This document shows, one piece after another, positions 23,107 to 36,092 of a stretch of 64,000 nucleotides of DNA. The notes below the pieces were generated by a model. That model ran no database searches. It was not told the origin of the DNA and saw nothing but the letters and a program-made list of their open reading frames with translations. Every line of letters starts with the position of its first letter. Position 1 is the first letter of the stretch. The position numbers were made by a program, and so were the translations under genes. This DNA is from Wyeomyia smithii (lineage: Eukaryota; Arthropoda; Insecta; Diptera; Culicidae), in contig NC_073696.1 in assembly GCF_029784165.1 (NCBI RefSeq), positions 194,354,498-194,418,497 of the forward strand, in the 5' to 3' direction.

Positions 23107-24668
23107 GTAAGTTCCTCGAAAATTCCTTTGCGACTTCCTAACCGGTGCATCTTAACCGTATCGGCGCTAGCATCACCACCGATCGATGACATCGACGACG
23201 ACGGTGCCACCGATGGTGGATGCGGGAATTCATTAGGATGCAAGGCATGTGCCCCTTTGCTGCATGCCATCCGCGTCCGGTTGTAGCCGGGCAAGGAAAC
23301 GGATCACACGCAACTAGCTGCGGGACACTTTTCGTGCCCCTGCGGCCAGTGCCCTTGAGGCAAGTTCGTGTGACCGACTAGAGCAGGGTTGTAGTAGATC
23401 TATCGGTTTAGTCTTAGCTTAGTGGTTGTTTATGGCGTTGAAGTAAACCTAGACTGCCCATGCTGATCTTATAAGAGGTGTTGTAATTAATGAATTAGTA
23501 TTCATGAAAATACTGAAATTGAGACACCATAAATTGGTAACAGTTGCTAATTGAAAAATTACTCAGCAACTAAAACTTGATTATATCTGAGAGTAAAAAT
23601 GCAGGCCCTGGCCATAATGCGAAAAATTAGTATTTGACCTATGAAAAAATATATATCATAGTAGGATTAACAGTAAAATCGCATGGTTGCACATTTATTC
23701 TTTTGAACTCCACGAATTCAGACTTTTAAACCCCAACGTCAGGAATGATATAATCAAACGAATATATTTTAGAACTTTACTGTACTATTATGTTAGTATT
23801 GTTAGGGTACAATCCCTGGAGGTGGAGGTGGTCTATTTATCTATTAAGCTTTGTAAAAATACTTTTTTATGAAATAAACACTAAATCTTGAATTTTTATA
23901 TAGAGGGGAGTTTTTCCTCTTTCTTTCATTTGGAAACTTGCAGTTATGACAAAAAATTTTAGGTTAATTCTTTTTTGAAGGTGAGGCTTGACTTTTTTTT
24001 TAATTTTGAATTTTTGAGGAACAATTGTCTTTCAATGAATAATTCTAGTGGTCATTCTGAGTCACAAAAGTTCGATCAAATATTGATCTCCTTAAATAAA
24101 AGCATTAAATCAATAGTCAACAATAAAAAAAAGTTCTTCAAACATAAGAATATAAGTAAACGGAAAAACTGCAAGATAGAAGAAGCAAGTTAATCTTTCT
24201 TTATTTTGAGGAACTAAAATCAATCGTTTTCAGTGTGTAATATACTAAAATTTTAAAACCCGCTAATGTTGACAATAAAGTTTGGTTAAAAGTGCGTCAA
24301 AAAGCTGTAGAGTATTTGTTTCCCGGGTTACGGGAAAATTCACTTCGGTCTTTGAAAAGTTGTTTTTTCAAAAGAACCAGAGTTTGCTAGGTGCATTGAA
24401 CTTCATGAAATGGCTAAGGAGGTATAATCCTTCATTTTTTCAGGTTTAAGCACTAGGGCAGAACCTGTGTTTAGCAGTGTAATAAAACAGTTTTTGCTGG
24501 AAATATATTCAAACAATATAAAAAAAATTGTTGGACTAGTTCGATTTTTTTTTTTTTGTTTCGTATGTTTCTTCAATATTATTATTGTTTTAAAAAACAT
24601 TTCACTTGTTGCTTTTCTCATGAATTCTAACGCTCTCAACGTCATCCTCAGTAACTCGAGTGCTTACT
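23107..24668 (+). other. Start of large intron after the coding exon
   Basis: Begins GTAAGTTC. The first 250 bp remain GC-rich (a small open frame to 23286 has no family resemblance), then become AT-rich intron-like DNA with no recognised element up to the SINE at 24669. Confidence 0.55.
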
Positions 24669-24960
24669 ATTTTTTTTTCCTGTATGGATTTACTCACTGT
24701 GACCAAAATCGTTGATCTATTGTGGGATAATGCTCGGGTGTCTGCTGTATTCCGCACTTCTATTATTAGAAATACCGTCATTGAGGTATGCCTAATTTTT
24801 ATCCGTTCTTGTGTGTGTGGTATAATTTTACCCTACCTTTTACACTTAGTGCTCTACCATACCGAGCCTCGTTTCTCCGCCAAATTTCGCCAATTATGAT
24901 TTTCCGGAGAAGTTTCGCTGCGCATCCTTTTGGCCAGTTTTTCGTCGTGTTAAGGGTCTG
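24669..24960 (-). repeat. tRNA-derived SINE body, reverse orientation
   Basis: The complement matches the SINE body in order, from the A-rich tail (T-run at 24669-24679) through AATAGATCAACGATTTTGGT, ACGGATAAAA, GAGGCTCGGTATGGTAGAG and CTGGCCAAAAGGATGCGC. The tRNA head is missing at the high-coordinate end. Confidence 0.8.
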
Positions 24961-27900
24961 CAACGACAGTTTTGTCAAATATAAAAAAATATAAATATGA
25001 AAGTCCGGAAATCGGGAGTAGAGGAGTCACATTTTGTGTATTAGATCTTAATAGAATATTTTTCATACGATTAATCTCGAATTTCACCCCGAAAAAGGAT
25101 ACTGAACTGCTGAGTGTGAAGCCCTGCAAAAATTGTTAGACTTATGATGCACTTTCAAAACTACAGAAGTACAGTACAAGCAGGGACATCTAATATGAAC
25201 CGTTCCTGAGTTAGTGAAGTTTAGTGAGTCCCATTGATAGAACAAGCACATTTTTGGTCAAGCTCTAGTGTCATTACGTCCCATGAAAGTATTTAGAATT
25301 GCCAGAACTCAACTGATTATGCTTTCCGATTTGTCTAATTTTTTATCCAAAGCAAGGAAATCCCAAGTGCTACATTTTAATTCGGAATTTGATATTCTGT
25401 TTATTCGACATAGAATTAGCCGTCAACTATTAGTACCGCGAACCGGGGCGTAGGTACAGTTTTCAGTATAAATGGCAATAAAAATATTAAAATGAGAATC
25501 CTGAGCAGAAATATGTGCATCAACATGAAGCATAACATTTTTTATTAACCCCGCTAATTGTTAAACTTGTGGCTTTCTTATCACACAAGAAACAATTGAA
25601 CAAATACGATTGACAACACTGCTCTTCGATAGCGGAAGTGAACATTAAACCGTTGCTGCTGAAGATACAGGAGCTAGTCAAAGTAGGTAGATTAGGATAA
25701 ATTTGGATCAGCTTTGAAATGCTGTTGCATTGCCAAATATTTTTCGATTTTATAATTCGACCACCATAGGGCTGAAAAAATATCAAAGTTCAATTTTTTG
25801 ACCCCAAATGCGGCCCATGTCACCGGAAGTAGAAAATATTCCTGAGTTCCAGCAGGCACGGCGAAACTTTCTGAAGGATTTGGTAATGGGTTGGCTGATA
25901 AACATGCCTATTTGCATAAAGGACATAGATGGGACAACCATTCCTAAAGCGATTGGCTCATCAGATTCAGGAATCGTTTCAGAAGTCTTCGAGAAATGGC
26001 TTTTTTACACCCGGAAGTCCCCAGGAAATTTGTAATAGTTGACATCAAGGTTATTCCAATGCAGCCTGTATTAAGAAATATCTAGATAAACATTTCAAAA
26101 GGTCCTATCTGCTTTCCGGAACGTCTTTTCATTTTGGTAATGGTTCAGCTTTAATAACTCTTCCAAGCGTGGCTTTCGTTTAGTAGTGATCCCTCCTTCT
26201 ATCAACTTGTGCAAGTGACGTGTCATAAAAGGTGCCCGAAAAAAAATAACATTACCAAAACATTGAAAAAAACCTTAAAAGTTGCTGTAATTGTACACAG
26301 TTATACCATAATTTAACTAGGGTAACTGACGGCTTCGTCAGGTAGTATGCATTGTGGGCAGGATTCAGTTTGCCAAGCTCTACTGCATTTATTCCACTTA
26401 GAAACTCAATGTATGTTAACTAACCTTAACCTTTTAAGTTTTTTTGTTCGCATGAATGAATCACTTCATTAAAAACTGAAACATATTTATTGGTATTTAA
26501 CGAAAATTAAACTGCAACTCTAACACATCCAGAAATTTCACCCGGCCGAAGAAAACATTCACGAAACACATCTTCGCCGCTAGCAATATTTGGTTACGAT
26601 TTTCTCGAGAAATATGCACTCGTTTACTCTCAAATATCCTTAGTTCCGTCGCACTCGCGAAAGCAAATTACTCATGCACTTTGAACACTCACAATTAATG
26701 GAGAATACGTGATGAATAAAACTTAAATTTATCTAATACATCCAACAGGTTTGTTTATTTCGTCAGCAGACAGCACGGCTGGCTTTTTACGGTATTGTCG
26801 TGTTTTTGTTGCCAGAACAAAAGGGAATTGTTTGTGTTGCAAAACGTACCGTATCCTTTTTTGAATAGAGTTTATGACATGTGAAACCATGTTTTGATGT
26901 TTATTGCATTGCAAAAACTCTTATTGCTATTTGCATATTCCTACACAAAGAAATTACTTCATAAATCAAACAGATATAGTAATCAGATTTAGAGTACAAA
27001 CATATTTTGCGGTTAATTTGGAGCCACTGCACACGCTGCGCACTGCGCAAATATCTCGATCCCTTTTGTTCTCTCAAAGTAAACGACAACATGTATCAAT
27101 CCTTCGACAATCGTGTGTACAGAAGCGCAGCAAATACATATACAAAAATACAAATATGACATCACTAGTATTAATTTGCTCGTACAACTTATGGCGTCAG
27201 AATTCTACTTATACTTTGAATGGTGGCATAACGAAGAACGTTTATTTGCAATTCATAGCAATGAAACTAGATGAAACGAGTATAGGGTTATGGATCTAAT
27301 TTTCGTCGTACTAAGGACATACTGCTCAATATGTCTTTATTGTGGTCTCATTGGTACGAACAACTGGACTGTCTTAATTGGAATTTCTCCCAAATTAACC
27401 TGCATTTCGATCAATACAATTTGATTTGAATAAAAATGCAATAATGTCCGTATTTTCTCAAAATAACTTCAATGCCTTTTTCTTCCATTTTTGTCGTAGC
27501 AGTTTTAATTTCGTCCTACGGAGATTTTCTTCGTTCCCATCGAAAATCGCATCAATGTTTATGAAATAAGCATATTAGTATTAGTGTGACATGGAATGAC
27601 AATTTCCATCTGCACTTGTTTTTTTCAAGCGAGAAACTTTTTTTCAAAGGGTCAAACTGATTATTCATGTTCTTTCAAACTACAGCCGAACATGAACAAA
27701 ACATAAACCGATATTTTATGTATTTTAAATTGGGCTATAGTTTTGTATATCACATTCAATATTAATGTAAGAAACCGGTAATTTAAGATGGAAATTTCTT
27801 CACGGTTTCTGAATTATGCAATTTGAATTGTATAAAACTCATAACGTGACTATGCTTTGTGACTACTCGCCAAAATATAGTCATATCTGAAAATCCGATC

Positions 27901-28440
27901 GACACAGTTTGTAGAAGTCATATCTACTTTAATTTGACAACTCACAACAAGGAAATATACCTTATCTGATTGAAAGGGTTTAAACGCATCAACTTCTCAT
28001 TTTATGCGATTTACCTTAACGTACATTTTTGCTAACAAGTTATTTTATGTAAACGTACAAAAAACATAACTTCTCATTTTATTCTAGCAGTAGCACGGAT
28101 TGCTTTTGCATGGTCCTTCAAAGCAACAAAAACGATTATATGTAAAAAAAAATACTAACAGTAATATTGAGAGTATTCTAAATCGAAAAAATATTGACAA
28201 TGTATTTCAGAAAGAAATTAAATCAAAACACAACACAACTTGTTTGAATATTTTTATGAATTTGATTTTTTGGTTGATATTGATATTGGTAAGTTAGAGT
28301 GAGTGAAACTCACCAGAACTACTTTATGAGCTGCTGTGTTATAATTATTGCTTCTTCGAGTGCTTCTCTTACATTTATATCATTTTGTATTTCGCTCAAG
28401 GTTTTATTTCGCTGTTTGCATGTTTTTTCTTCTCTTCTAA
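24961..28440. other. Mostly unrecognised AT-rich DNA; one repeat scrap
   Basis: No convincing exon. 26233-26321 is the inverted counterpart of 31253-31338 (shared CATTACCAAAACATTGAAA-like and TTATACCATAATTTAACTA segments), the end of a repeat family. 26490-26700 is slightly GC-richer and repeat-free. Small ORFs at 25520-25786 (-) and 25808-26035 (+) have no recognisable domain. Confidence 0.35.
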
Positions 28441-29300
28441 TGTAGTTTTTTTTTCCTCCTCCTTCAGACGTTTGGTTTCCTCTCTAGCTGTCTTTCTCTG
28501 TAGTGCGAGTTGTCGTCTTGTTTTTTGTTCTTCAATCTGCATGTTTTTTCCTGTTTCGCATCTCTGTTTTTTCAATCCGTTGCCTCGCTGATTCTTTTTT
28601 TATATTTGCAGCTAATTCTAATTCGCCCAGTCGTTCCACGGCTGTCAAAACAGCAAAGGTTTTCCGTTTGTAGTTACGGTGAACTGTTGAGCGTGATGGA
28701 GGCTTAGGAAATTGTAAGAAATTCCTAAGTGCCTCTGACGTAATATTGCCACATCTCGGCATATCGTCTGTGAATAAAAAAAATTGAAACTAGAACAAAG
28801 CATTTTTGTTTAAATTTTCGAAAGAGTCATCAAACTTATCATTTAACATGGATGTTAACATCTGCTCCCAGCTTACGACAAAATTTCGCTGCTATATAAT
28901 TGGTTTGCTGTGAAGAAAATAACTTGGGATAAAAACAATTTCTTCTTGCTAGACCATTTTTGAAATCGCGTACTTTTGATTTCCGAACCAGTGATACCTT
29001 CAGTGGCTGTGTTGGCAACGGTTTGCTCATCAAAAACGATATCCAGCGTACTCGATGCTTCATGAGTAATCGAAGACAATTTCGGTTTGTCTAACTCAGT
29101 CCCAGGCGATGTACCGAAGTGTTAATTGGATGACTCAGTGAACCTGTTAGGTAGGATTGTGTGGGAAATTTATAATTGTCAATCTCAAACAGATAAAAGA
29201 AACACTATTTTACAAACCTGGACGTTGTAACGATAAGTCCAGTGGGACATCCCGCCGAACCGGCGATGACGGCTGAAGTTTTTCATTTCGCATTTCGTGT
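28440..29300 (-). pseudogene. Possible pogo/Tigger transposase C-terminal tail
   Basis: Minus-strand frames 29120-28873 (contains LDKPKLSSITHEASSTLDIV) and 28762-28532 (contains KPPSRSTVHRNYKRKTFAVLT, then ELELAANIKKESARQRIEK) read like real protein rather than chance. The second resembles the basic, Lys/Arg/Glu-rich tail after the DDE domain of pogo-type transposases (PR..RKR..ILT..). That comparison is from memory and weak. No catalytic domain is visible, and stops separate the pieces. It might instead be exons of an unrelated minus-strand gene. Confidence 0.3.
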
Positions 29301-29479
29301 TCTTCGATATACCTACACCAGATCTACGTTGGTACACTATAAAGGTGGTATTGTTTACCTGGTTAAATTGATAAAATGAAATTCCTTACCATGATAAACT
29401 CATCAAATCTTCAGCGACTAGATTGTTACAGTTCAGCACACTTTTCTTAGTTTTATCACGAATAAAAATATGAGCTACA

Positions 29480-30855
29480 AAGCAAACAAAAATGTTAGCA
29501 ATAAACTCCCTGCAACGAGACTAACAATCGACCGAATGACAGATAAGTTCTATGTGCAAAGGAGACGGTGTGGCAGAACATACTTTAGGGTTGTGACGGT
29601 GTATGAATAAAATTTTAAACTATGAAGAAAAGTACTATATACATATAATGTAATAAGAAAAAACTCTTTTCTTGAATAACAAGTACAATTCAATACAATG
29701 CAGTGGAGCAATAAGCGTTTTTGTATTTATTTTTGGACACCACAGAAACAGACGATTACGCGCTTTTCTGCCAGGCCTGTTTATATATGACTTTTTCTGG
29801 GCTGATCAGACCCTTTTAGATTGAGACGTCACTAGGCTTTACTCACACAACAAATATGTGTACATATACGAGAAAGTGTTGCCATATGTTATAAGTTTAA
29901 TATTTGAAGTTATTTTTAATTTCAAATTATGTCAAATATTACACGTTTCAAAGGTATTTTTTATAAACAAAGTACAAGCGCTTGTTTCATAATTGAAAAG
30001 TTAGGTCAAAATAGTTATATTTTGGCAATGATTTTAGAACAAAACGTGCGAAAAATTTAACAGTTAAAGATACTAATTTTACCAATTACCAATCTGGCAC
30101 CACGATTACCGACGCAGTTGTTTTGATCGAAGAAAATTTCAGCAGCAAATAGAAGCAATTTTGCAACATCGATTACAAAGATTTTGTTAGTTATATACAA
30201 TTATTTAAGTCACGACATACAATATGAACATATTTTTATTACACATTGAAAATTATGTGTTCATTTGTACTGTTTCGAGGAAATAATTCGCATTTGCAAA
30301 TCGGAAAAAATAAGTTCAGCTCTAAGGTGAGTTTAAAGATTTTCTTCGTCGTACGAAAGAAGGAAGGAAAACTGGTTGTTAGTGTGGTGTCTCATAAACT
30401 TACTCAAAAACGAGTTTTAAATTAGACCTTCTAGATTTCTACCGATTACGCATTGTAGCTTACAAACTATAGTATCGAAATAATTGCCAGTATGAATTGG
30501 AAAACGTGAAAACATATTTATTCTCTATAGTTTCTGTTGTATAAGACGAAAATTGGCGACTAAGACCAAGTGGCGATCTACCCTAGTTTTACAAGCTTTC
30601 TTTCTCTCTCTGCTACTGACGAACTAAACCAAATGTTGACTAAAATAGAAATGGCTTGACCAAAAAGGAACTGTAAGAGTGGCTTTTTTACAATTAAATT
30701 TAGAAGCTCCGTTCAACTTTATGTGTCTTTTCTTAATTTTTCCAATAAGATAGGAAAGTATGAAAGAAAAATAATAGATGAAATTAGGCAGCTTACTAAA
30801 GAAGGATGACAGTTTAAAACATTACAATCGACATAGACTGACGAGAATTAGTAAT
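29480..30855. other. AT-rich non-coding, nothing recognised
   Basis: No ORF, matched ends or known repeat seen. Confidence 0.4.
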
Positions 30856-30860
30856 TTACC

Positions 30861-31253
30861 CTATGTTTTTCATTGTAGATACATCAATTTTACATTAAAT
30901 ATCATTATCCAGAACAATAAAAAACATCGTTTTTGCCATTTTTACAATGAAAAAGGGGGGTCGTTATGTATCTTAACAGCATTTTTTCAGGCATTTTCCC
31001 CATACATTTAGAAGTCACTGACAATGTTTTTCATGGTAAAATTATTGTCGGTGGTAGATTCAACAACAAAAACATTGTTAAAACATGGTAATGACAACAA
31101 TCGTGTTTTTTATGAACCAATGCCTGAAAAAATGCTGTTAAGATACATAACGACCCCCCTTTTTCATTGTAAAAATGGCAAAAACGATGTTTTTCATTGT
31201 TCTGGATAATGATATTTAATGTAAAATTGATGTATCTACAATGAAAAACATAG
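30861..31253. repeat. Near-perfect inverted repeat, 134-bp arms
   Basis: Arms 30861-30994 and 31120-31253 differ at one position in 134, with a 125-bp spacer. Both start CTATGTTTTTCATTGTAG when read inward. The right arm continues outward into a repeat-family end (31253-31338) that also exists inverted at 26233-26321. The left arm has no such continuation. This looks like the centre of a foldback transposon whose left end is lost. The arm identity is far higher than for other elements here, suggesting recent formation or gene conversion between arms. Confidence 0.9.
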
Positions 31254-31339
31254 TTAAATTATGGTATAACTATGTACAATTACAGCAATTTTTAAGGTTT
31301 TTTTAATGTTTTGTTAATGTTATTTTTTTTCGGGTGTTT

Positions 31340-32045
31340 AATAAGTTGTGGTGATTGAATGAAATTGATCGATCAGAAAGTCGATCAAAGCAGATAGAAC
31401 CTTTTGAAATGTTTCTCTAGATATGTCTTCTGGAAGATTCCTGGTGAAAAATCTTTCAGAAAAAGGTTTCACACGCTAAATTTTTATGCAAAATTGTAAA
31501 TATTCCCTAATACAGGTTTCTATGGTGACGTTTAGATAGAAAATAGCCATTTCTCGATGAGTTCCTGGTCGATTTGTGATCTTGAGTTTTTGTTACTCCC
31601 AAAGTTGTTCTTCATACAGCAGAAGTAACCCATAGCTGAGTGGATAAACAGTGCTGCTATCGATTATCGATTATCGATTTTTTTCCTAATGGTAAACTGG
31701 GCCCGGATAACGAAAAAAAAAATTCTTTTGTTTTTTAACATACTATTATTAGTTTTAGTTTAATTCTTTTAGTGTTCCATTTGCATTTTATTTATTCCTG
31801 GCATTCTTCTCGTTTTGCCACCACACTTTTGAATGAATAACAACATGATAACATGATTCATGAAATTTTCCCCATAGGGAAAAGTCAAGGTTTTAAGTAC
31901 TATATGTGAATATACTGATTGAATTAGTTGGCTCTTTGGCTCTCGGTCGTGTATGGAAACCAAAAGTTGATATCCAGAGGCCAAATCCAAGATGTCGACT
32001 TTCGGCTTCTAGAATTCGGCGAGAAACCGGAAGTGATTTGAAGCT
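31340..32045. other. AT-rich non-coding, nothing recognised
   Basis: No supported exon or complete element. Small ORFs lack domains. Confidence 0.35.
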
Positions 32046-32049
32046 TGAG

Positions 32050-32325
32050 GCAGGGGAGCTTTGTAGCCGCAAGGTTACAGAGTCCGCTTTGATAAGCGAG
32101 TGGTCATGAGTTCGAATCTTAGTAGAATCAGGCCATTTGGTTGTCAAAGAACTTTAACATGGGTTCAAGCTGAATGCTGACTTTCATCCTAACAAAATAG
32201 TCCCTTTAATAATAAAACTGGTCTGAGTAACGTATAATAGTTTTCTTCGGTGAATTATAAATATGGCGCGGTCTTGGCTGGAGGAACGAGGTTTCGATAA
32301 GACTCCTTCCTATTGACAAAATAAG
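32050..32325 (+). repeat. tRNA-derived SINE, head and partial body
   Basis: Head intact: GGGGAGCTTTGTAGCCGCAAG, GAGTCCGCTTTGATAAGC, box B GAGTTCGAATCTTAG, CAGGCCATTTGG. The body follows to GGAGGAACGAGGTTTCG and then runs into a 41-bp segment (32285-32325) that recurs at 33477-33517 on the far side of a pogo-like element. Confidence 0.8.
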
Positions 32326-32333
32326 GATAATAA

Positions 32334-33418
32334 TGGACCACTTAGTAGCGTAGCTGCAAATTTTGCAAGAAAAAGTGTAAAAATCTAAACTGAATCTAAA
32401 CATGAAGTAACATGTTTATCATCTTTTCTGCATGAAAAACAACTAGATAATACCTCTATTTTCATATAATAAAAGAAATAAATCATCGTTTCAGTTTCCT
32501 TCAATGGGCCACCGTTTCCTTATTTGGACCACTACAATTTCCTAATTTGGACCAGGTCTAAATAATACATCTCTTTAACCGTAGCTGCCACTGATGAAAC
32601 TAACTTTGGCTTACGCACTGAGAGTTCGGGATCTGGATCAACTGTAGACTGCACCCGTTCTTTCGTAATAGGAAATCCTTTACGTGTCATCCGAGTTATC
32701 CAGCGAACAATTGAGTCCTCTTCCGCGGCAGTCACTGCAGTTTGTTTACCTTCTCGTGGTTTTCCTGACCACTTGCTGCTTGCACGGAACATTACGGTTG
32801 ATCGTGGAACATTGGAGCGCCTGCAAGCTTTTCTAGTCGAAACACCACTTTTTATTGATTGAAGACATCCAGTAACAGCTGCTTCAGTATATTTTTTACC
32901 AACTTCCGGCGTTTTTCTCATTTTAGCAGCAATTTTATACAATAACACAATCATAACAAATTTATGGTAACTATGGTAACTATGATTCGCGGCGTTATTT
33001 CGATGATAGCTTTTGTTCGAAATGAAGCATGCCGGAATAAGAAAAACAGTATTATTTCCTCCCTTAATTGGGCCACTATTTTTTCAATATTTTAGGTGTT
33101 TTTCTAGTTCAATTTAATGCTTATCTTTTAAACGCACTGTTATCCTACCGGTTCATCGAAAATCTGATTATTTTCGCTCGGAAAGTGTGATGTCAGTACA
33201 GTTATTGGGGAAGCCATTTCCTATGAAAACCGTTAACGAACCATGGCAAACCAGGTACCTGTTGTTAAAAGATATTTTTTGCAGCTTTAATGAAGAATAT
33301 TATAGTAAACGTCTGTTGCGATATTTCTAATGAAGAACATTATTGAAGTTGTTAAAGCATAAATCAAAATAAGTATATTTATAATGTGTAATTTGGTGTA
33401 AGAAGTTCAGGTGGTCCA
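32334..33418 (-). mobile_element. Pogo-like element with relic transposase HTH
   Basis: A minus-strand frame 32954-32532 starts near MRKTPEVGKKYTEAAV and includes SIKSGVSTRKACRRSNVPRS, KPREGKQTAVTAAEED and RMTRKGFPITKERVQ, the Psq-type HTH followed by a CENP-B-type HTH as found at the N-terminus of pogo/Tigger transposases. The DDE domain is absent. Candidate short ends TGGACCAC (32334) and GTGGTCCA (33411-33418), with further TTGGACCA repeats near 32500-32555, suggest element limits. No TA duplication is evident, so the limits are tentative. Confidence 0.65.
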
Positions 33419-33476
33419 CTAAAGTAAGAGGTATATATTAAGCAGATCTACCCTAATTGGCGATATTGGCACGGGA

Positions 33477-33812
33477 AACGAGGTTTCGATAAGACTCCCT
33501 CCTATTGACATAATAAGTCATTTTTAGAATTAACCTGGCCAGAGAGGAACGTTAGGTGTAGTCTCACTCCATGGAGTTGTAATTTGGCGATGATGGTAGG
33601 ATAGAAAGAGGCTCGGTATATAGTAGAGTAGTAAGCTTGAAACGAAAGGGTAAACTTTCACACACAAGCGCGGATATAAATGAAAAGCGTATCATTTACT
33701 TCAATAGTGATACTGCCAATAATATGAAGTGCGGGTAAAGAAAACACCTGGGAAATATGACAATAGATCAAATGTCTCTGGTCGCAGTGATGAGTCCACA
33801 CAGAGCAAAAAA
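33477..33812 (+). repeat. tRNA-derived SINE body with A tail
   Basis: Contains AACCTGGCCAGAGAGGAACG, GAGGCTCGGTATATAGTAG, ACACACAAGCGCGGATATAA, GCCAATAATATGAAGTGCGG, GGTCGCAGTGATGAGTCC and a tail of nine A's. It opens with the 41-bp segment shared with 32285-32325. Confidence 0.8.
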
Positions 33813-33814
33813 AA

Positions 33815-34990
33815 ACTTGAGGCAAAATGTGAGGATGATAGTTCTTCTATCTCCTAATTTTTGATTATTGAATCTAAACCCCATGACCGGAAAAAATCGA
33901 TAAATCTATTTATAAAAAAGTCAAGATTTGTATGTAATTATGTATGTTCCAATATAACTTTTGAATGCCTAAAGCGATTTCCACCAAACTTGACATACGT
34001 ACTCTTTGTACAAAAAAGGTGGCCATAGAAATATTGAAAAAAGAGAGGGATTCTAATTGACAAGAAATTTGATATTTTTCATACGTTATGATATTATATT
34101 AATTCGATTGTCTGGAGGCTGAAAGCTAATGTCGAGATGAACATGATTCTTCCAATTTCCAGAAATCCATGAAAATCGATCATATTCCCCAATATGGCCT
34201 TTTTGAAACAGGATGACGTTCAGAGACCGATGTGTGTTGACAACTGGAAAGCTGGGTGAAATTGAAGAAAGTGCTTAAATGCTTTTCAATATTGGTACTT
34301 CTGAAAGTGACGGGACACTTCTGGATTCTGCGTAGCTGTGTACAACTTAAAAATGTTCTAACACTTTTTTATGGTTAATATTTCTAGGAATCAGGATTAT
34401 ACCCGGAAACTGAAAATCCCAGTTTTGAGGCCTGTTATGGTTACTTCCAATTTTCAAAAAGTAATAGCGCCTAACTATCAGTATTTCCGTAAACAGGGTG
34501 ACACGTCGAGGATAAGCAATTATGTCCATGAAATTGATAGAGGTGGTGCAGTCAAATTTGACACATCATTTGTACCAAACACTTTTTCAGTAGAAGCTGT
34601 GAGTCGACATTTTCTGACATTCTGCGGTATTCGCCGTTGTTTCTATCAATGGATTTTTTTGTTATTTATAAAAATTTTAACAGCAGATGCAGTCTTTCAT
34701 ACCTGATCGATAAATATTGGCTGTTTGGTAAACCAGAGATTGACCACTGATTGACAAAATGATATTCTTACAATCCGGTTTAAAGTTATAGATTCAATAG
34801 TAACATAGAATATCATTTTTCGAGCTCAACCAATCACACATCAGCAATGCCTAAGCCACCAGAACAACAAGACCCAATATTAAACCCCGAGCTAGTAAAA
34901 TTTATAAAATTCAAATATTATTTTGAGGCGACGCTTGCTGAATGGAAATTGACTCCGGAATGTACTTCAAATACTTAATCACTGTTACCT
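33815..34990. other. Non-coding, nothing recognised
   Basis: A 111-codon frame at 34371-34706 (+) has no recognisable domain. An ATG frame from 34847 (MPKPPEQQDPILNPELV) reads protein-like for about 40 codons and then stops at the boundary of the next element. Both are too weak to call genes. Confidence 0.3.
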
Positions 34991-34994
34991 GTAA

Positions 34995-36092
34995 ACTAGA
35001 CGTGACCAACGGATATCGGAAATGTTTCGGATTTTTGGAGTGTGTATGTGTAATGTGTGTAATATGTACATTTTTGCAACGTGTTGAGCTTTTTCTTAAA
35101 ATGTTGGCTTATTTATTTTCATATGTTGCCAGTAAACTAAAATTTATTTCGAGTTCATTGGTACCTAAAGGAATCATCATCATCGAGATATAAGTTATCT
35201 AAATGTGGGTGTTGTTTTTGGCAGATTTTTTTCCTGTTCGGTACAATTTTCCTTGGGTTGGCAGCACCCAAGCAGAACTCAATGAAGTTTTGTGGGTATG
35301 TAGACCTTACTAAATCGAGCCATTTTGCCCTTGGTTTTGAAAATTTATCTGGACTAACATTTGAAAAGGTCTGAAGTACAGTAAGATCTTTTCTTGCGAG
35401 TTTTTTTACGCGGGTTGCTTTTCTTCTTTACTTAAAACTGTACAAGTTATCGAGCTCATGTCAATGACGTTTTCCGTTTTTGGTCTCAAGTAATAATATA
35501 TCCGTTTGGAAAAAAATCACAATTTTTGGTGTAAATGCTGGAAATTTTAAAATATTACATTTTGGTCTCTAGATTGACCGCTATCACATTCAAGCCAGGT
35601 TCAAAAAGTTTTAGTTGTCTCCGTTATATTTTCGACACCAAAAATATTGACGAAAGAAACGTTATAAACGGATAAATTCTAAAAAAAATATCTAAGCTTC
35701 CATTTAAAAATATCCAAATTTATTTCAAGATCCTGCCCTGAAAAAAAATCACTTAAAAAACAAATAGTAATTTTTAGTAATTTTCAACTCTTCAGAACAA
35801 ACCAAAGTTAGCACTTTTAAAGTTATTTTTAACAAATACTTTTTCGTCTACTATGAACATAGATAGCAAAAAAAACTTTCCAAAAACAATACCCATACTT
35901 AAATAACAAATATCTCAATGGTTCCTTGACCGATTTTTTATCTTTGGGCACCAATGAACTCGGAAGGTGTTCTAGTTTATTGTCAACATATAAACCTAAA
36001 TAAAAATTTTTCGGTGTCCGTTGGTCACGTCTGATCGAGACCGCATTAGCCCCTCAGGCTAGCGTGCGATATTGTTGTTGGTCACGTCTAGT
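34995..36092. mobile_element. TIR element with ACTAGACGTGACCAAC ends
   Basis: The left end ACTAGACGTGACCAACGG at 34995 matches the complement of GTTGGTCACGTCTAGT ending at 36092. A second internal copy of the right end (CCGTTGGTCACGTCT, 36017-36031) matches the left end further inward. Flanks CTGTAA and TTGTAA are similar, hinting at a diverged duplication. The interior is AT-rich with no coding capacity. The superfamily is probably hAT but uncertain. Confidence 0.65.

Noticed and set aside
25808..26035. 75-codon plus-strand ORF starting MRPMSPEVENIPEF
   Set aside because: Reads somewhat protein-like but no family, splice site or neighbouring coding sequence supports it.
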